Source: Brachionus koreanus (lineage: Eukaryota > Rotifera > Eurotatoria > Ploima > Brachionidae). Taken from it: DNA of 64,000 nucleotides. The stretch is taken from assembly GCA_016987375.1 (NCBI GenBank), contig PJRA01000549.1, positions 1,263,517-1,327,516 of the forward strand, in the 5' to 3' direction. Under the pieces are notes generated by a model that saw only the letters and a list, made by a program, of their open reading frames with translations, made no database searches and was not told the DNA's origin. This document shows positions 23,278 through 34,424 of the stretch, piece after piece. Position 1 is the stretch's first letter, and each line of letters begins with the position of its first letter. The translations under genes and the position numbers were made by a program.

Positions 23278-25470
23278 ATGCTTTTCAATTCAGCATGGAC
23301 AATGGCGGATGTTCAATCGGCTAATTGCGATCAAATTTACATTGAAGATTTTCAGAGTGAAAAAAACGACACATTGTTCAAATTCAAGAACGAAAATTTG
23401 TTCACAGATGTATTTATCTACGTTGAAGGCGTAGAATTTCCATGCCACAAAGTAATTTTGTGCGCATCGAGCCAATACTTTCAGGCCATGTTCTCTTGTG
23501 ACCTCAAAGAGAGCCGTCACGGCAAAGTGTTCATCGAAAACATGTCGCCGTGGACCATGAAGCGCCTGCTAGACTTTATATACACAGGAAAAATCGAAAT
23601 CAGCTACGAGAACGTTATCGATCTGTTCAACGCTGCGGTGCTCTTCCAGCTGTCCAAGCTAGTCGACAAATGCATCAGCTATGTTAAACAAAATGTTGAT
23701 TTAAGCAACTGTGTTGAAATCTATCTATTTGCCTCTATGCACGGACTCAAAGACCTCGAAACTTACACATACCAGTTTATACTCGAAAATTTCCGTCTCC
23801 TGATCGATCTTACCATTGAGCTTTATTCGAAATTGGCCGAACCTTTGTGCAATAGTTTGTTCACTCAGCTAAAATCAAATTTGCTTTCCAATTTTACCCA
23901 GGAACAAATAAGTGAGAAATTTTACTCGTCATTCATTCGACTTGACCAAAAAACCTTCTGCAATCTTCTCGAATCGGATCAATTGAATGTTAAAAGGGAA
24001 ATTTATGTATATTATTCGATAATGAAATGGATGGAGTATCAAAGCCAACTGAATGATGAAAGCCAAGTGCTCACCAAACTTCATGAACAATTGTTCAAGT
24101 ATTTAAGACTTAATTCATTGAAAAAAGAAGAATTGGAGTTTATTTTAGAAAATGATATATTTTTGGCACAAAATTTGCTTTTGAAAAAAAAAATTGAACA
24201 AACATTGGGTGATTTTGAGTCTAGTCAGGAAAATATAAGACCGTCCACATTGCCTAGAGATTATATATGCTCATTGGTCTTGGATAATTTTGATTTGTTC
24301 GATTTGAACAAGTCTAAATGGGACCGATTGATGGACTGGCCTCCGGGCGAGCTCAAATCCGAATACGAATTTAAGCAAACATTTGATGGATATTCAGTGT
24401 GTACAGTGAACAATGTTTTGTATGTTATTGGAGGCATGAGTAAAAATATTGGAAAAATTGAGCTCAAAAACTCGGTATTCAGATTTGATCCAGTCAAAAA
24501 CGAGTGGAGCACTTTGAGCTCAATGATGACTAGGCGTGCCTTTCACCACACTATTCATCTGTCCAAATCTAGAGAAGAAAATTACATAATGGTTTTGTAT
24601 GGTCTCAAACGCGATCAAGATGAGTTAGATGAGCAAAATTTTCAACAATCTATGTCTGCCGAGTTCTATAGCATTGAAAAAGACGAGTGGAAAGAGCTTA
24701 ACATTGACGCCAATTCAATACTTAGTCATCATTTGTTTTCGCTTTATCATCGCACTCAAGCAGACAATTTGGACTTGCTTAGCTTAATCAACCTTCAAAT
24801 CGACCAGTCCAAATTTGTAGTTGGTCTTAAGAATCTAATTTATATTCTAAATGATAATTGTATTCACTGTTTTGAATTTGATAAGCAAAATGTGAATTCT
24901 TATCTGCCCTATTTTAGATTGCCAAAAAATTTGAACGGATTTATTCTAGCCAGAGCTGTAAGCTTCAAAACAGCCAATATACTAACCCAATTTGACATGG
25001 ACAATTCGAATAAAAAGAGCTTGTTCTCTTGGTATTCAGACTCGGAAGACAAATCACCATCCATGTCATCAACGTCAAGCAATTCGCTTCAGTCCCCGAC
25101 AATACATGACTATGACGAAGAAGGCTCGTGCAAACGAGTTCTGATAAGACAGGAAAAAGAAGCGCTTATGTTTATGCTAAATCCAGAGCAGGGATTACTC
25201 TATGAGTTCTATCCGGGCAAAAACAAACTTCTAAGAATGTCAAATTTAATATTAAAGCATGACAAATATGCCAGTTTTGTGTTCAAAATTAAGTCAAAAG
25301 TGATCATTACCGGAGGCATTGGAACCGAAGAAGGATTTTATCATATAGAGTCGTATGACAGAGATACACGTCAATGGTCCCTATTGACTAAGTATCCAGT
25401 CAGTTTTGACAAAGCCGAACAGTCGAGGTTTATACACAGCTTTTTTAGACTCAAAATGTCTCTTGTCTGA
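23278..25470 (+). CDS. BTB-BACK-Kelch protein
   Basis: Intronless, up to 730 residues. Proteins of this build are usually substrate adaptors for cullin-3 ubiquitin ligases. BTB domain at about 40-150: FTDVFIYVEGVEFPCHKVIL, SSQYFQAMFSCDLKES and LLDFIYTGKIEI. BACK domain at about 155-300: ATMHGLKDLE-like ASMHGLKDLE, then the YYSIMKWM block. The Kelch part begins near residue 365 with VCTVNNVLYVIGGM, RFDPVKNEW and MTRRAFHHT, and a later repeat has KVIITGGIGTEEG and DRDTRQWSLL. Between them, about residues 575-610 form a Ser-rich insert. The repeats are diverged, and I count fewer than six clear ones. Start: the ATG at 23278 and the in-frame ATG at 23302 (ACA before ATGG, a better context) are both possible. 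It is not assigned to a named KLHL member. Confidence 0.85.
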   Translation: MLFNSAWTMADVQSANCDQIYIEDFQSEKNDTLFKFKNENLFTDVFIYVEGVEFPCHKVILCASSQYFQAMFSCDLKESRHGKVFIENMSPWTMKRLLDFIYTGKIEISYENVIDLFNAAVLFQLSKLVDKCISYVKQNVDLSNCVEIYLFASMHGLKDLETYTYQFILENFRLLIDLTIELYSKLAEPLCNSLFTQLKSNLLSNFTQEQISEKFYSSFIRLDQKTFCNLLESDQLNVKREIYVYYSIMKWMEYQSQLNDESQVLTKLHEQLFKYLRLNSLKKEELEFILENDIFLAQNLLLKKKIEQTLGDFESSQENIRPSTLPRDYICSLVLDNFDLFDLNKSKWDRLMDWPPGELKSEYEFKQTFDGYSVCTVNNVLYVIGGMSKNIGKIELKNSVFRFDPVKNEWSTLSSMMTRRAFHHTIHLSKSREENYIMVLYGLKRDQDELDEQNFQQSMSAEFYSIEKDEWKELNIDANSILSHHLFSLYHRTQADNLDLLSLINLQIDQSKFVVGLKNLIYILNDNCIHCFEFDKQNVNSYLPYFRLPKNLNGFILARAVSFKTANILTQFDMDNSNKKSLFSWYSDSEDKSPSMSSTSSNSLQSPTIHDYDEEGSCKRVLIRQEKEALMFMLNPEQGLLYEFYPGKNKLLRMSNLILKHDKYASFVFKIKSKVIITGGIGTEEGFYHIESYDRDTRQWSLLTKYPVSFDKAEQSRFIHSFFRLKMSLV

Positions 25471-25795
25471 AATTATTTGCTTGAATTTATTCGGTTTGTG
25501 CAAGTGATAGGGCTTAAAGATTGGTGCTGAAGATTATTTGTGACAATTTTTTTTCCTAATGTCAGATAAACAAATTTTAAAACTGGTGCCTATTTTCTCA
25601 ACGATATTTCCTATTTTCGATTGATGTGAAATATTTGTTGATACATTTTTAAATATATGTTTAATTTTTCTTTTTAAACAAAATAAATCAATATAAAAAA
25701 TTTATCTCTAAAATTAATGATAAAAGACTTGACAGTCCTTTGAAAAAAATCGAGAAAAGTTTCTATTGTTTTTTTTGAAAATTTTCTTGATTAGA

Positions 25796-25858
25796 TGCCA
25801 GACAATTTATTTGATGACTCAACTGATAGACCTTTGTTTGGCGAAAATAACTTTAAAG
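25796..25858 (+). other. Possible orphan first exon
   Basis: ATG follows GATTAG and opens 21 codons (MPDNLFDDSTDRPLFGENNF, then K) ending at a GTAAAA donor. The codons look non-random against the AT-rich surroundings. No in-phase partner exon was found before the next gene. Could be a first exon with a distant partner, or chance. Confidence 0.2.
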
Positions 25859-26285
25859 TAAAAAAAATTTAATTTTTTAATCATTCAAAATCTAGTGACA
25901 CATAAATTGTTTAAAAACAAAATCTTTTGAGGACGTTCTAGAGCACTAGCCCCTAATAATTTCTTTTTTTTCTCAGTCAATGTTGCTTAGATCCCCAGAA
26001 TAATCTAACTATATTTTTTAATTTTTTATGTATAATAAATATTGTGAAATTCAAGTAAGAACAAAACAAAAATTCTATCAATTTTGACAAATTAAAACTT
26101 AATAAAATAAAATATTCTTAAAAAATACTGCATCAAAAATAAAATTTTTACTTTTTTTTGTTGAAAACATATCAATTATAAATTAAAATCTTATTGATTT
26201 TTTGTTTTTTTATTTGAATTTAGAAAATTTTAATTTATCAAAAAAGTAACAATTTTTGTTTTATTTTTATTTTAATTTCACAATA

Positions 26286-26345
26286 CCGTAATATGAAAAA
26301 AGATCATACTGGCGTCAAATTATAAGTTTAGACCCCTAATTTCTA
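26286..26345. mobile_element. Fragment resembling the pogo-like element end
   Basis: Starts taccgtaatatgaa and continues ggcgtcaaattataagttta and gacccc. The reverse complement of 16690-16733 has the same order: taccgtattcccttatac, then gcaccataagttaagac. Probably an old end fragment or a related MITE. Confidence 0.35.
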
Positions 26346-27239
26346 AAGCAATTAAAAAAAAATAACATAATTGCTCGATTTTTAAGAAATTTCATTTTAT
26401 GGTATAATGCACAATAATGACATGTTCTTTTATAGAGAACACTGTCTAAAATTTTTGATTTAAAGCATGTTCTTAATTTCGAAAATCCAGATTTTTCGAG
26501 AATATTTAAGTTCATTTTCGACTTTTAGTTCATGTCACAGGTTAAAAATTTTAAACTTTTGTTCAACATTAAAAGAGATGTCTAAATTTATGACATGTCT
26601 TAAAAATCGAACAATTACATTAATAAAGCAAATTCTATATTTTATTATATTTTCTAAAAGGTTAGATATTTTTTATTCTATCATTTTAAAAATTCTAAAA
26701 CTTTTTGCCACATCATTTATTAAAAAAGGATAAGCGAATTTTCGCTTACTGAAAAATAGCAAAAATAGATTAAAAAAATCGGTTTAAAATATATGATTCA
26801 ATTTAATTTTTCCCCACTTTACTTTTAAAAAATTTTCGTTGATTATATTTTATTTTTTAAGTATTTTTAAAGAGAAAAAAATACATAACAAAAACTCTAT
26901 AAAAATGGTCATTTTATACTTTTAATTAAAACAAAATAAACACGGTCCAAATTACTTACATAATTTTTTAAAGCTTAAATAAGCTGGTTTGCTTTTCTTG
27001 TTCCTAACTAACTGACAAAATTCTAATTTATTAATTTAACGAATAAGTTAAACTTTTTTTATTGCTGTTCAGCATCTGTATTTTGAAAGTGATCAAAAAA
27101 TAAGTTTTATTATTATTCAATATTTAAGTGTTGATTAAAAATATAGTAATTTAAGTTATTCAGAAAATTTTAATCGTATAAAAGATATTTGGACTTAAGA
27201 GGTTAAAATACATTGTTTGTTTCTAAAAGATAAATCTAG

Positions 27240-27540
27240 ATCTCATACATCTAGAAGAAAAATGCAAAAAACAGAGAAGCTGGAAATGATCTAACTTGTC
27301 CCTAACTCAGCAAATAGCTGAGATCTTTATTATTCATCATCTATTTCGCCTAATGGCTCTTTTTTAGAGGATTTTATTAATCAAGATCAAGTTGAAGAAA
27401 AGTGCTTTAATTTTTTTTACTAAAAGCTGTGAATGGTACACAATAGATATCTAAAGACTTAAGAGCATAATGGTAATAATTTTGAAGATTAATAATTAGT
27501 AATAGTAAGCTAACCTAATAATTTTTTTTTTTTGATAAAA
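27240..27540 (+). mobile_element. Mariner 3' remnant
   Basis: The + strand gives a decayed PxSANSxDLxxS..HL block followed by NQDQVEEKC and then the shared 3' text atctaaagacttaagagcat and aagctaacctaataat, as in the copy at 4910-5040. Many stops. Non-functional. Confidence 0.55.
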
Positions 27541-28838
27541 TAAAAAAGCACAAAAATAAACATTTAGTTTATATTTCTTAAGTCAATATTTTGCATGAGA
27601 TTTTTTGATAAATATGATAAGATAAATGATAAAAAAAAAAAAAAGATTCATATAAGCTAACAAGAAAAAAATAATGCATGAAGAATATTTGTCAAGTTAT
27701 CTTAAATTACAATATTTGTAAACTTTCTTGCTTGATTTCTAATTTTATCGCATTAATCATGAAAAATGTAATATTATTACTAAAAAATTTATTTTCTTTA
27801 AATTATTATTCTTAATTATTAATATATTTGAATCGAGGTAAAATAAAATGCTTCTAAGTGAATTTTTTTCTTTTCTTTTTTTTTTTTTAAATTATTTCTT
27901 TGAAAAGCACTTTTTTATAAATTAAAAATGGGAATAAAAAAAAGACCATTCAATTTTTTTAATTTTTATAAATAATTAAATGACCTCCAAAATTTGATTT
28001 TTTTTTCAGTCTGTCGTAATTTTTATTTTCCAGTCTTTCCAAGACAATTTCAGGGCAATAATTGAATTTCTAAGTAATCAATATTTTTTCAGATTTAATT
28101 TTTTTTTAATTTTTTATTTTTTAAATGAAGCTAAAGAAAAGTAAAACCTTTATTGTGAGCCTTGCTTTAATTCAAATAGTCAAGTCAAGTTAATAATTCT
28201 CAAAAAACTAAATGTGATGTAATTCAAATTTTATAAAAAAATTATTTAAATTTAAATTTAAAAATAAAGGTGAATTTTTAAATAAATCTAATCATGTGTC
28301 ATTAGTTTAAAATATTTTTCATAATTCTCATAAATTTAAATAAAGGAGAAGTTGCTTCTTGGATCATGCTTCTTTGTACCAATAATTATTACAATTGTAA
28401 CAAATTTTATTTATCATAATTTTAGATTAATCAAGGTTTAGCTTAAATTTGACGTTGAAAAGTTTTGCTTCAAAAACACGAAAAGATTAAGATTTCTGAA
28501 TCCTTAATAATTAATTTTTCCCATCACATTGGAATCACCATGACTCAAAAAAAATAATTTTTACGGTTCAATATTTAATCGTTGTGATTATTTTTGAATG
28601 TTTCATCTAAAAAGAAAATAATTTTGAAAAACAATTTTTTACAAATTTGAAGAATCAGATTTATTGATCTTAAACTTACGATGATTTAGATCAGTGAAGA
28701 ATTAAGAAAAAATTCTCTATTTGTAAACAGGTAAAAACTAAACATTGATTAGAAATTATTTGACAGTTTAATAAATTAACTGAGGTGATTTAAATTAAAA
28801 AAAATATTCTAAATGTATATTTTACATTAACTATACTA

Positions 28839-28890
28839 GTTAATTTACTTTTTAATATAAATTTAGTTAATTTACTTTTTAATATAAATT
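28839..28890. repeat. 27-base tandem duplication
   Basis: The word gttaatttactttttaatat followed by aaattta occurs twice, head to tail, at 28839 and 28866. Confidence 0.85.
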
Positions 28891-29448
28891 AAATAATATT
28901 TAATTAAATTTGAATTTTTTATTAAAATTTTAGTTCTATTTTAAGAAATTCTTTTAAAAGATTGATCATACCATTATTAGACTACTTTTATTAAACTAAA
29001 TTTACAAAGGAACTGATAATAGTTTCATTTTTGAACCAACCAAGAATATTGAATATTTTCACTTCATTTTTAATTCTTTTTTTAAATTTTTTACACATTA
29101 TATTGGTAATTTTTACATATTTTGATGGAAGATTTTTTATTTTAATTTTACATCAAGATCAAATGGTATAGAGAAGGCGAATTGGACCCTAAATTTCGAA
29201 AATTTATATTTTTTAACTCATTTCTTCTAACAACATTGTGCATTTGTTTGAACATATATATTTTTTATTAGACATATCAAAGGATTTTTTGGATAATACT
29301 TTAAATAAATTTTTTTTTTGATTAGCAAACAATATTAAAATACATTTTTTTTATTTGGCTTACCTAAAAAATTAATTAAAAACCTCAAATTTTCATACCA
29401 TATATAATGTTGTTTATTTTACTAGTTGATTTTTAAAAAAAATTCAAA

Positions 29449-30163
29449 ATGTCTAAAAAAAAATCATCAAGAAATTCGCCCTTAATGATCGATTCAGCTC
29501 AGCAAACAGATTTAAGAATAACCGAAAATGGAAATATAGTTAAAAGCAATCAAAAGTTGTTCACTTTTTATGATTATCGTGATAAAATGAAGAAAAATGT
29601 TGAAACATCAACTTCTTTTTATAAGTCGAATATTAACAAAAAACCGTTTAAAGTCAAATTTGAAGATGAAGATGAAAACTCATCGGAAAGTGAATCAAGT
29701 GAAGATAAAAGCAAGGTTTTATTTGAATTATATCATTGAGCTTATCTAAATTTTCAATTCTTAGTACAAGAATAATAAACTAAATAGAAAAAAAAGTGAA
29801 TCAATGAAAAAAGATTTTAAATATTATAGAGAAAATTCGTCTGAAGAAAGCGATGATGATCATGAATATCATATTCAAAAAGGCAAAAAAATAATTTACT
29901 TAAGAGAATCTCCGCAGCTAAAAGAAGAAACAAAAATTGTTTATGTGAGAAACACAGTGCCTGAAGTTTTGGCTCCAAGTTCATCCGAAAAGTATATTTA
30001 CCAACCGAGTATTGCACCAATGATGGTAAAGTCGACCCCAAATGTTGTGACAAAGACACCATCCCTTGTCCAAATAGCTCCTATGAAACAACCAATTCAA
30101 ACTTTACCCTTTCATTCACCACTTAGATACAATACTTTGAGAAGAAATAGCTTTTTTAAATAG
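29449..30163 (+). CDS. Unrecognised disordered protein with a TFYDY motif (first of two related genes)
   Basis: Two exons, 29449-29715 and 29765-30163 (phase 0), give 221 residues. No known domain, signal peptide or membrane segment. Residues 37-43 read LFTFYDY, followed by basic residues. There are acidic Ser/Glu clusters (DEDENSSESESSEDKSK; NSSEESDDDHEY). Near residue 125 come two hydrophobic steps in charged sequence, KKIIYLRE and TKIVYVRN. The C-terminal third is rich in Pro, Val, Thr and Gln. The gene 719 bases downstream shares TFYDY and many copies of the IIY/VIY step, so the two look like diverged tandem paralogues. Function unknown; the composition suggests an unfolded, possibly phosphorylated protein. 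Confidence 0.7.
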
Positions 30164-30881
30164 AAAATTTTATTTATTGTTTGGATGTCTTAAGGTGTTA
30201 ATTTAAAATTCATTTTCTAAATAAAATATTTTTTAAAGAATTTTCTTAAATAATAATTTTTGTTAAAATTTCAAAAATTTAAAAAGTATGGATCATGCGA
30301 TTCTAATAAAGGTTTGTAAATCTTACCAAAAGTAAGACTACTTAAAAATCAAATAAATATTTTCAAACATTTAAAACTTGGTTGCGTCAACACTTCTTAT
30401 TTCGAAATTTAAAGTAAAATATGTCAATTTAAAAGTTTCAATTAATTTATTAGTTACCTATGAGCAAAAAAATTTCAAATTATGCCTTTTTATTTTTAAA
30501 ATTGATTGTTTTGTTCAGATTAAGATTATTCTAAAATTAGTTTTAAACTAATAAAATTAAACGATACTAAAAAAGATATGTTTTTTTTATTTAAGTTTAA
30601 TTTCTAATTTAGGACCTGAAAGCTAAGTAATCTGATTATTTTAATGGTGATTTATTGCTAAAGCGTTATTTTATTTTTCGCAGAAGATGAATTACGTTTT
30701 TTAAAATTCCTTAATGTTGGTATAGTTTCAAAATATTTTTGTTTTTTTTCGCAAATATTTATCAACTTTTAAAAAATTTTAAAATTTTATTTTTTTTTTC
30801 AAAAATAGATTGAATTGCTTTTTTAAGAGAAACTCTTCAAATTAATATTCGGGCCTTCAGAGAACAAAATTAGCTTAATTA

Positions 30882-33800
30882 ATGTCTTTTAATAGCTCAA
30901 GTATCAATCATAATTTACCTTTGAAAATAAACAGAAATTTTAGCTCGAATTTGCATTTAAATGAAAATGGTTATGTTAACAACCATGGAGTAAACAACGG
31001 CAACGAGATATATAGTCGAACTCACGTTAATGAAGGTTTCGATTGGAGTGAGCAGAACGACGATGAATTCTCTATTGAGACGAGAGACGCCGAGTCTATT
31101 CACAGCACCAATAATATTTCAAAGCAAGCAAATAAAACAAAGCCCAAATTATACACTTTTTATGATTATATGAAGAATAAAAAACAGCCAGAAAATTCCA
31201 AAAACGAAATTAAAAGTAGAAATTTAAAAAAAAATTTTGTTCAGCAAAGTAAAGTTAAACCCAGCTCGGAGCAAGTTTTTGATTTTACGAGCCAATTTAA
31301 AAAGCCATACTCATCATCACCAATAAATAAACGAAATAATCTTGATTTGACACCCGATCCTACAACAATGCCTATTTCAAGCGGCTTTGGCGGATATACT
31401 AACACTACTACACGGCGAAAACCGACTAAAGTACTAAAACTTTTTATTTATTTCTCTTTCATTTATCTATCATTGAAAATCATACTTTTTCACTTCATTT
31501 CCTGGACAATTTTTTTTTAATTAAAAAAATTTAGAATCTTGAAAGTCATTAATACCAATTCATTTATTTAATTATTTCAAATTTTTCATAAAGAATCTTA
31601 CATTTCTAATTAGATTAGAAGAAAAATTCATCAGAATTTATTTTTAAGTCAATAAAAAATTTAATTTAACCTTTAGTTTTGAGTACAGTCATCAAAACGG
31701 TTATCACTTAGTGTAGTCAACAACTTTAAGATTGTGTATTAACCAAAAAAAAAAATCAAATTGACCATAAAATAAATTAAAAATTCAGCACTTCTATCAA
31801 AATTTCTATTTTCCTAAAAATAGCCCCTTATTAATAATTTTTTTGCTTCTTTACTTTTATTTAAATTTTTTAAAATGCTTTTTGTCAATTTCTGCACCTT
31901 AATCATGATAATGAGGAAGGACTTTGTCTTCAATCCAACCGATCAAGGCTCCGCCTAAATTATTTTCTAAATAAATAAATTAAGGAAATATAAGCATTGA
32001 AAAAAAATGTTTTCTATGTTAGTGAGGATAATTAGTTTTGTGTATTTTAACTAAGTTTTGAGTATGCTATTTTTACAAGATAGCTGTCATTAAATATCAT
32101 TATTCAGATTAATATAAAAATAATAGTTGATTATTAAACTAATTATGAAATTATGATTTAAAAAAATTAATCGTAAAATGTTGTTTGAGAAATCTTGAAA
32201 ATGAAATTAGAAGTTTGTTATTTTAATAAAATAAAAATTAATTAAAAAAAGTTTTTTATTTCTATTAGTGATTTTCAAAAATAATGCGATTAATTTTTAT
32301 ACATTTAAAAAAACTAGTTCTGAATTAGGCCTAATTTTTTTAAAGTGTAAATCAAGAAAACATACACAGTAAATCTTTAATTTTTTATAAATTAGTTTTA
32401 ATTTATTGTAAATTTCATTCATTAAAGTTAAATAAAATGAATAAAACACTTTTCAAAAGTTGTCACCAAGCTCACACAGAATTAATATTAAATAATTGCA
32501 CCATGTTAGTTTTGTTGTTTGTTACTAAATGTAAAAAATAAATTTGATTAATCGCACTTTTTCAATTCATTTTTAAAATTATATTAAAATTTTTAGTAAA
32601 ATACTTAAAATGACACAACCTTTTAATAACTAATAGAATAAGAACTGATTTTAGAGGCATTTTGAAGCTGATAATCAATTCAAAATATCCTTTCAATTCA
32701 AAGTATTCATATTTAGATATTAAAATAATAAATTATTTTTAATTAAACATGTTTTACATGTAATGTAAATTTAAACCTAAAAAATATATAATTTCTAAAA
32801 AATATTTTCTTAATCTATTGATAAGATCAATTTTTTTGATTTTTTAATAAGATGTTCAATAATTATTATAAAAAGATGTGAGATAAGAGTAGAACAATAA
32901 ACTCTTTAAATTGATCATTTAATTTAAAAGAAGAAGCCGTTTTAGATAAGAAAAAAATTACTAAAATTAAAAGTTTTTGTTTTTGTCTATGAATAAATAA
33001 AAAAATGCCTTTTTTTATTTCTATAAATATGAAGAATTTTGAATCTTTTATTTTAATGACTTGCAATTTTTAGATGAATTAAAATTCCTCACCTACAATT
33101 TAATAATAAAAATGTTTATTTTAATTTTTATAATTATAATTTTTTAAATTTTTTTTGTTTATTTGCTTAGTTTTTATATTTTATTAAAATTTACACATTA
33201 GTTTAATTTGTATAGTTTTTAAAAAGTTTTAAAAAAATTTAATAATAAACTTTATATATTTTTTAGATTTAAAATTTTTTATATGTTTTCTTATTAGTTA
33301 ATCTTTATGAAAAAATCGAGTGATAAAATTGTTTAACTAAATTTTGAATACTTGAAACATCATAATCTTAGTGATTTAAAAATGCATCTTGATAATTATG
33401 CTGCTATGAAACGCTTCTTAGTAAAGATTCACGAAGCCAAATAAGTATAATTAAATTTAAAAAAATTCTATTAAACAATGTCTTTTGTGGTATTTTTTTA
33501 AATTATTAACAACAATCTTTTTTTTCGTTTCTTTTTAAATTGGACAAGTTGTTGCTAAAGTCTTAATAATTAGCTACCGAGCTTAGGGTTTCAAAATCAA
33601 AAGCATATTCCGCAACAACGTAAAAAAAACATGAGGAAATACGACGATGTTTATATTAAAATGAAGGTATAATTTCAAAAATTTAAATTTTTGAATCTCA
33701 AATTTTTCGTTAAGCACTTGGTTTTTAATTAGATTTATCAAAAAATTTTATACTAACTTGTTTATTTGTTTTTTTTTGAGATAAATCGATTTTATTTTTG

Positions 33801-34424
33801 TAGAAACCAGAACCTAAAGTGATTGTTAGCTCACGTAAACCGGTAAAATTACAGCCATTATACCGAGTAAATTCAGATGAGGACTTACAGAGGACTTTAG
33901 TGGTTGATGAAGAGCCTGAAGAATTTGTTCAAGTTGTTCATAGACCAAGAGCAAAACCAAAGGAAAAGGTAATCTATGTTGACGATCAACCAAAACCAAG
34001 AGAAAAAGTGATATACATGGACGAACCGCCAAAGCATAGAGAGAAAATTATCTATGTCGATGAGCCTCCGCAAAAAAATGTAGTATATATGGATAGAGGT
34101 CAGTCGCCACAGATTATCTATCAGAAACAACCAGGCAATCAAGTAATTTACGCTCAGCCTCCACAGCAGCAACAATATGTCTATCAACAGCCACAGTATG
34201 TATATGCTAACCAGCCACAGACCTATGAACAGCCACAAGTTCAATATATTGTTCAACCTGAAACTCAATATTTACCACAGACTCAGTATATTACACAGCC
34301 TCAGTATTTAGCACAACCTCAATATATCCAGCAACCAGCTAATTACTTAGATTCTCAAAATGTTGTCTATGTAACAGATCCAAATTTGCAAAACATACCG
34401 GCTAATAACATTGTTTACAGATAA
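30882..34424 (+). CDS. Unrecognised protein with TFYDY motif and EKVIYVDE/QY-rich repeats
   Basis: Three exons fit in phase 0: 30882-31430, 33574-33666 and 33804-34424, giving 420 residues. Residues 90-96 read LYTFYDY, as in the gene upstream. The last exon carries a run of about 12-residue units, each with K/R-E-K-V/I-I-Y-V/M-D-D/E-x-P-P: EKVIYVDDQPKPR, EKVIYMDEPPKHR, EKIIYVDEPPQ, KNVVYMDRG. This grades into a Gln/Tyr/Pro-rich tail of QPQY, QTQYI and QQPQYVY units up to IVYR at the end. No signal peptide or membrane segment. Such tails can self-assemble or act as flexible cross-linkers, but that is inference. The 2.1-kb first intron is AT-rich and shows nothing recognisable apart from a coding-like patch near 33345-33446. 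The middle exon is the least certain part. Confidence 0.65.

Larger units (their letters stand above)
25471..29448. other. 4-kb spacer with repeat fragments
   Basis: Mostly AT-rich. It holds a possible first exon (25796-25858), a pogo-like end near 26286, a mariner remnant (27240-27540) and a 27-base tandem duplication (28839-28890). Nothing else was recognised. Confidence 0.5.

Noticed and set aside
33345..33446. Coding-like patch EYLKHHNLSDLKMHLDNYAA and on, ending in TAA
   Set aside because: Looks non-random but has no clear splice sites, no start in context and no recognisable family; perhaps an old transposon scrap.
33826..34268. Long antisense frames opposite the QY-rich exon
   Set aside because: They mirror the repetitive sense codons; the sense frame has the in-phase splice sites and the paralogous motif.
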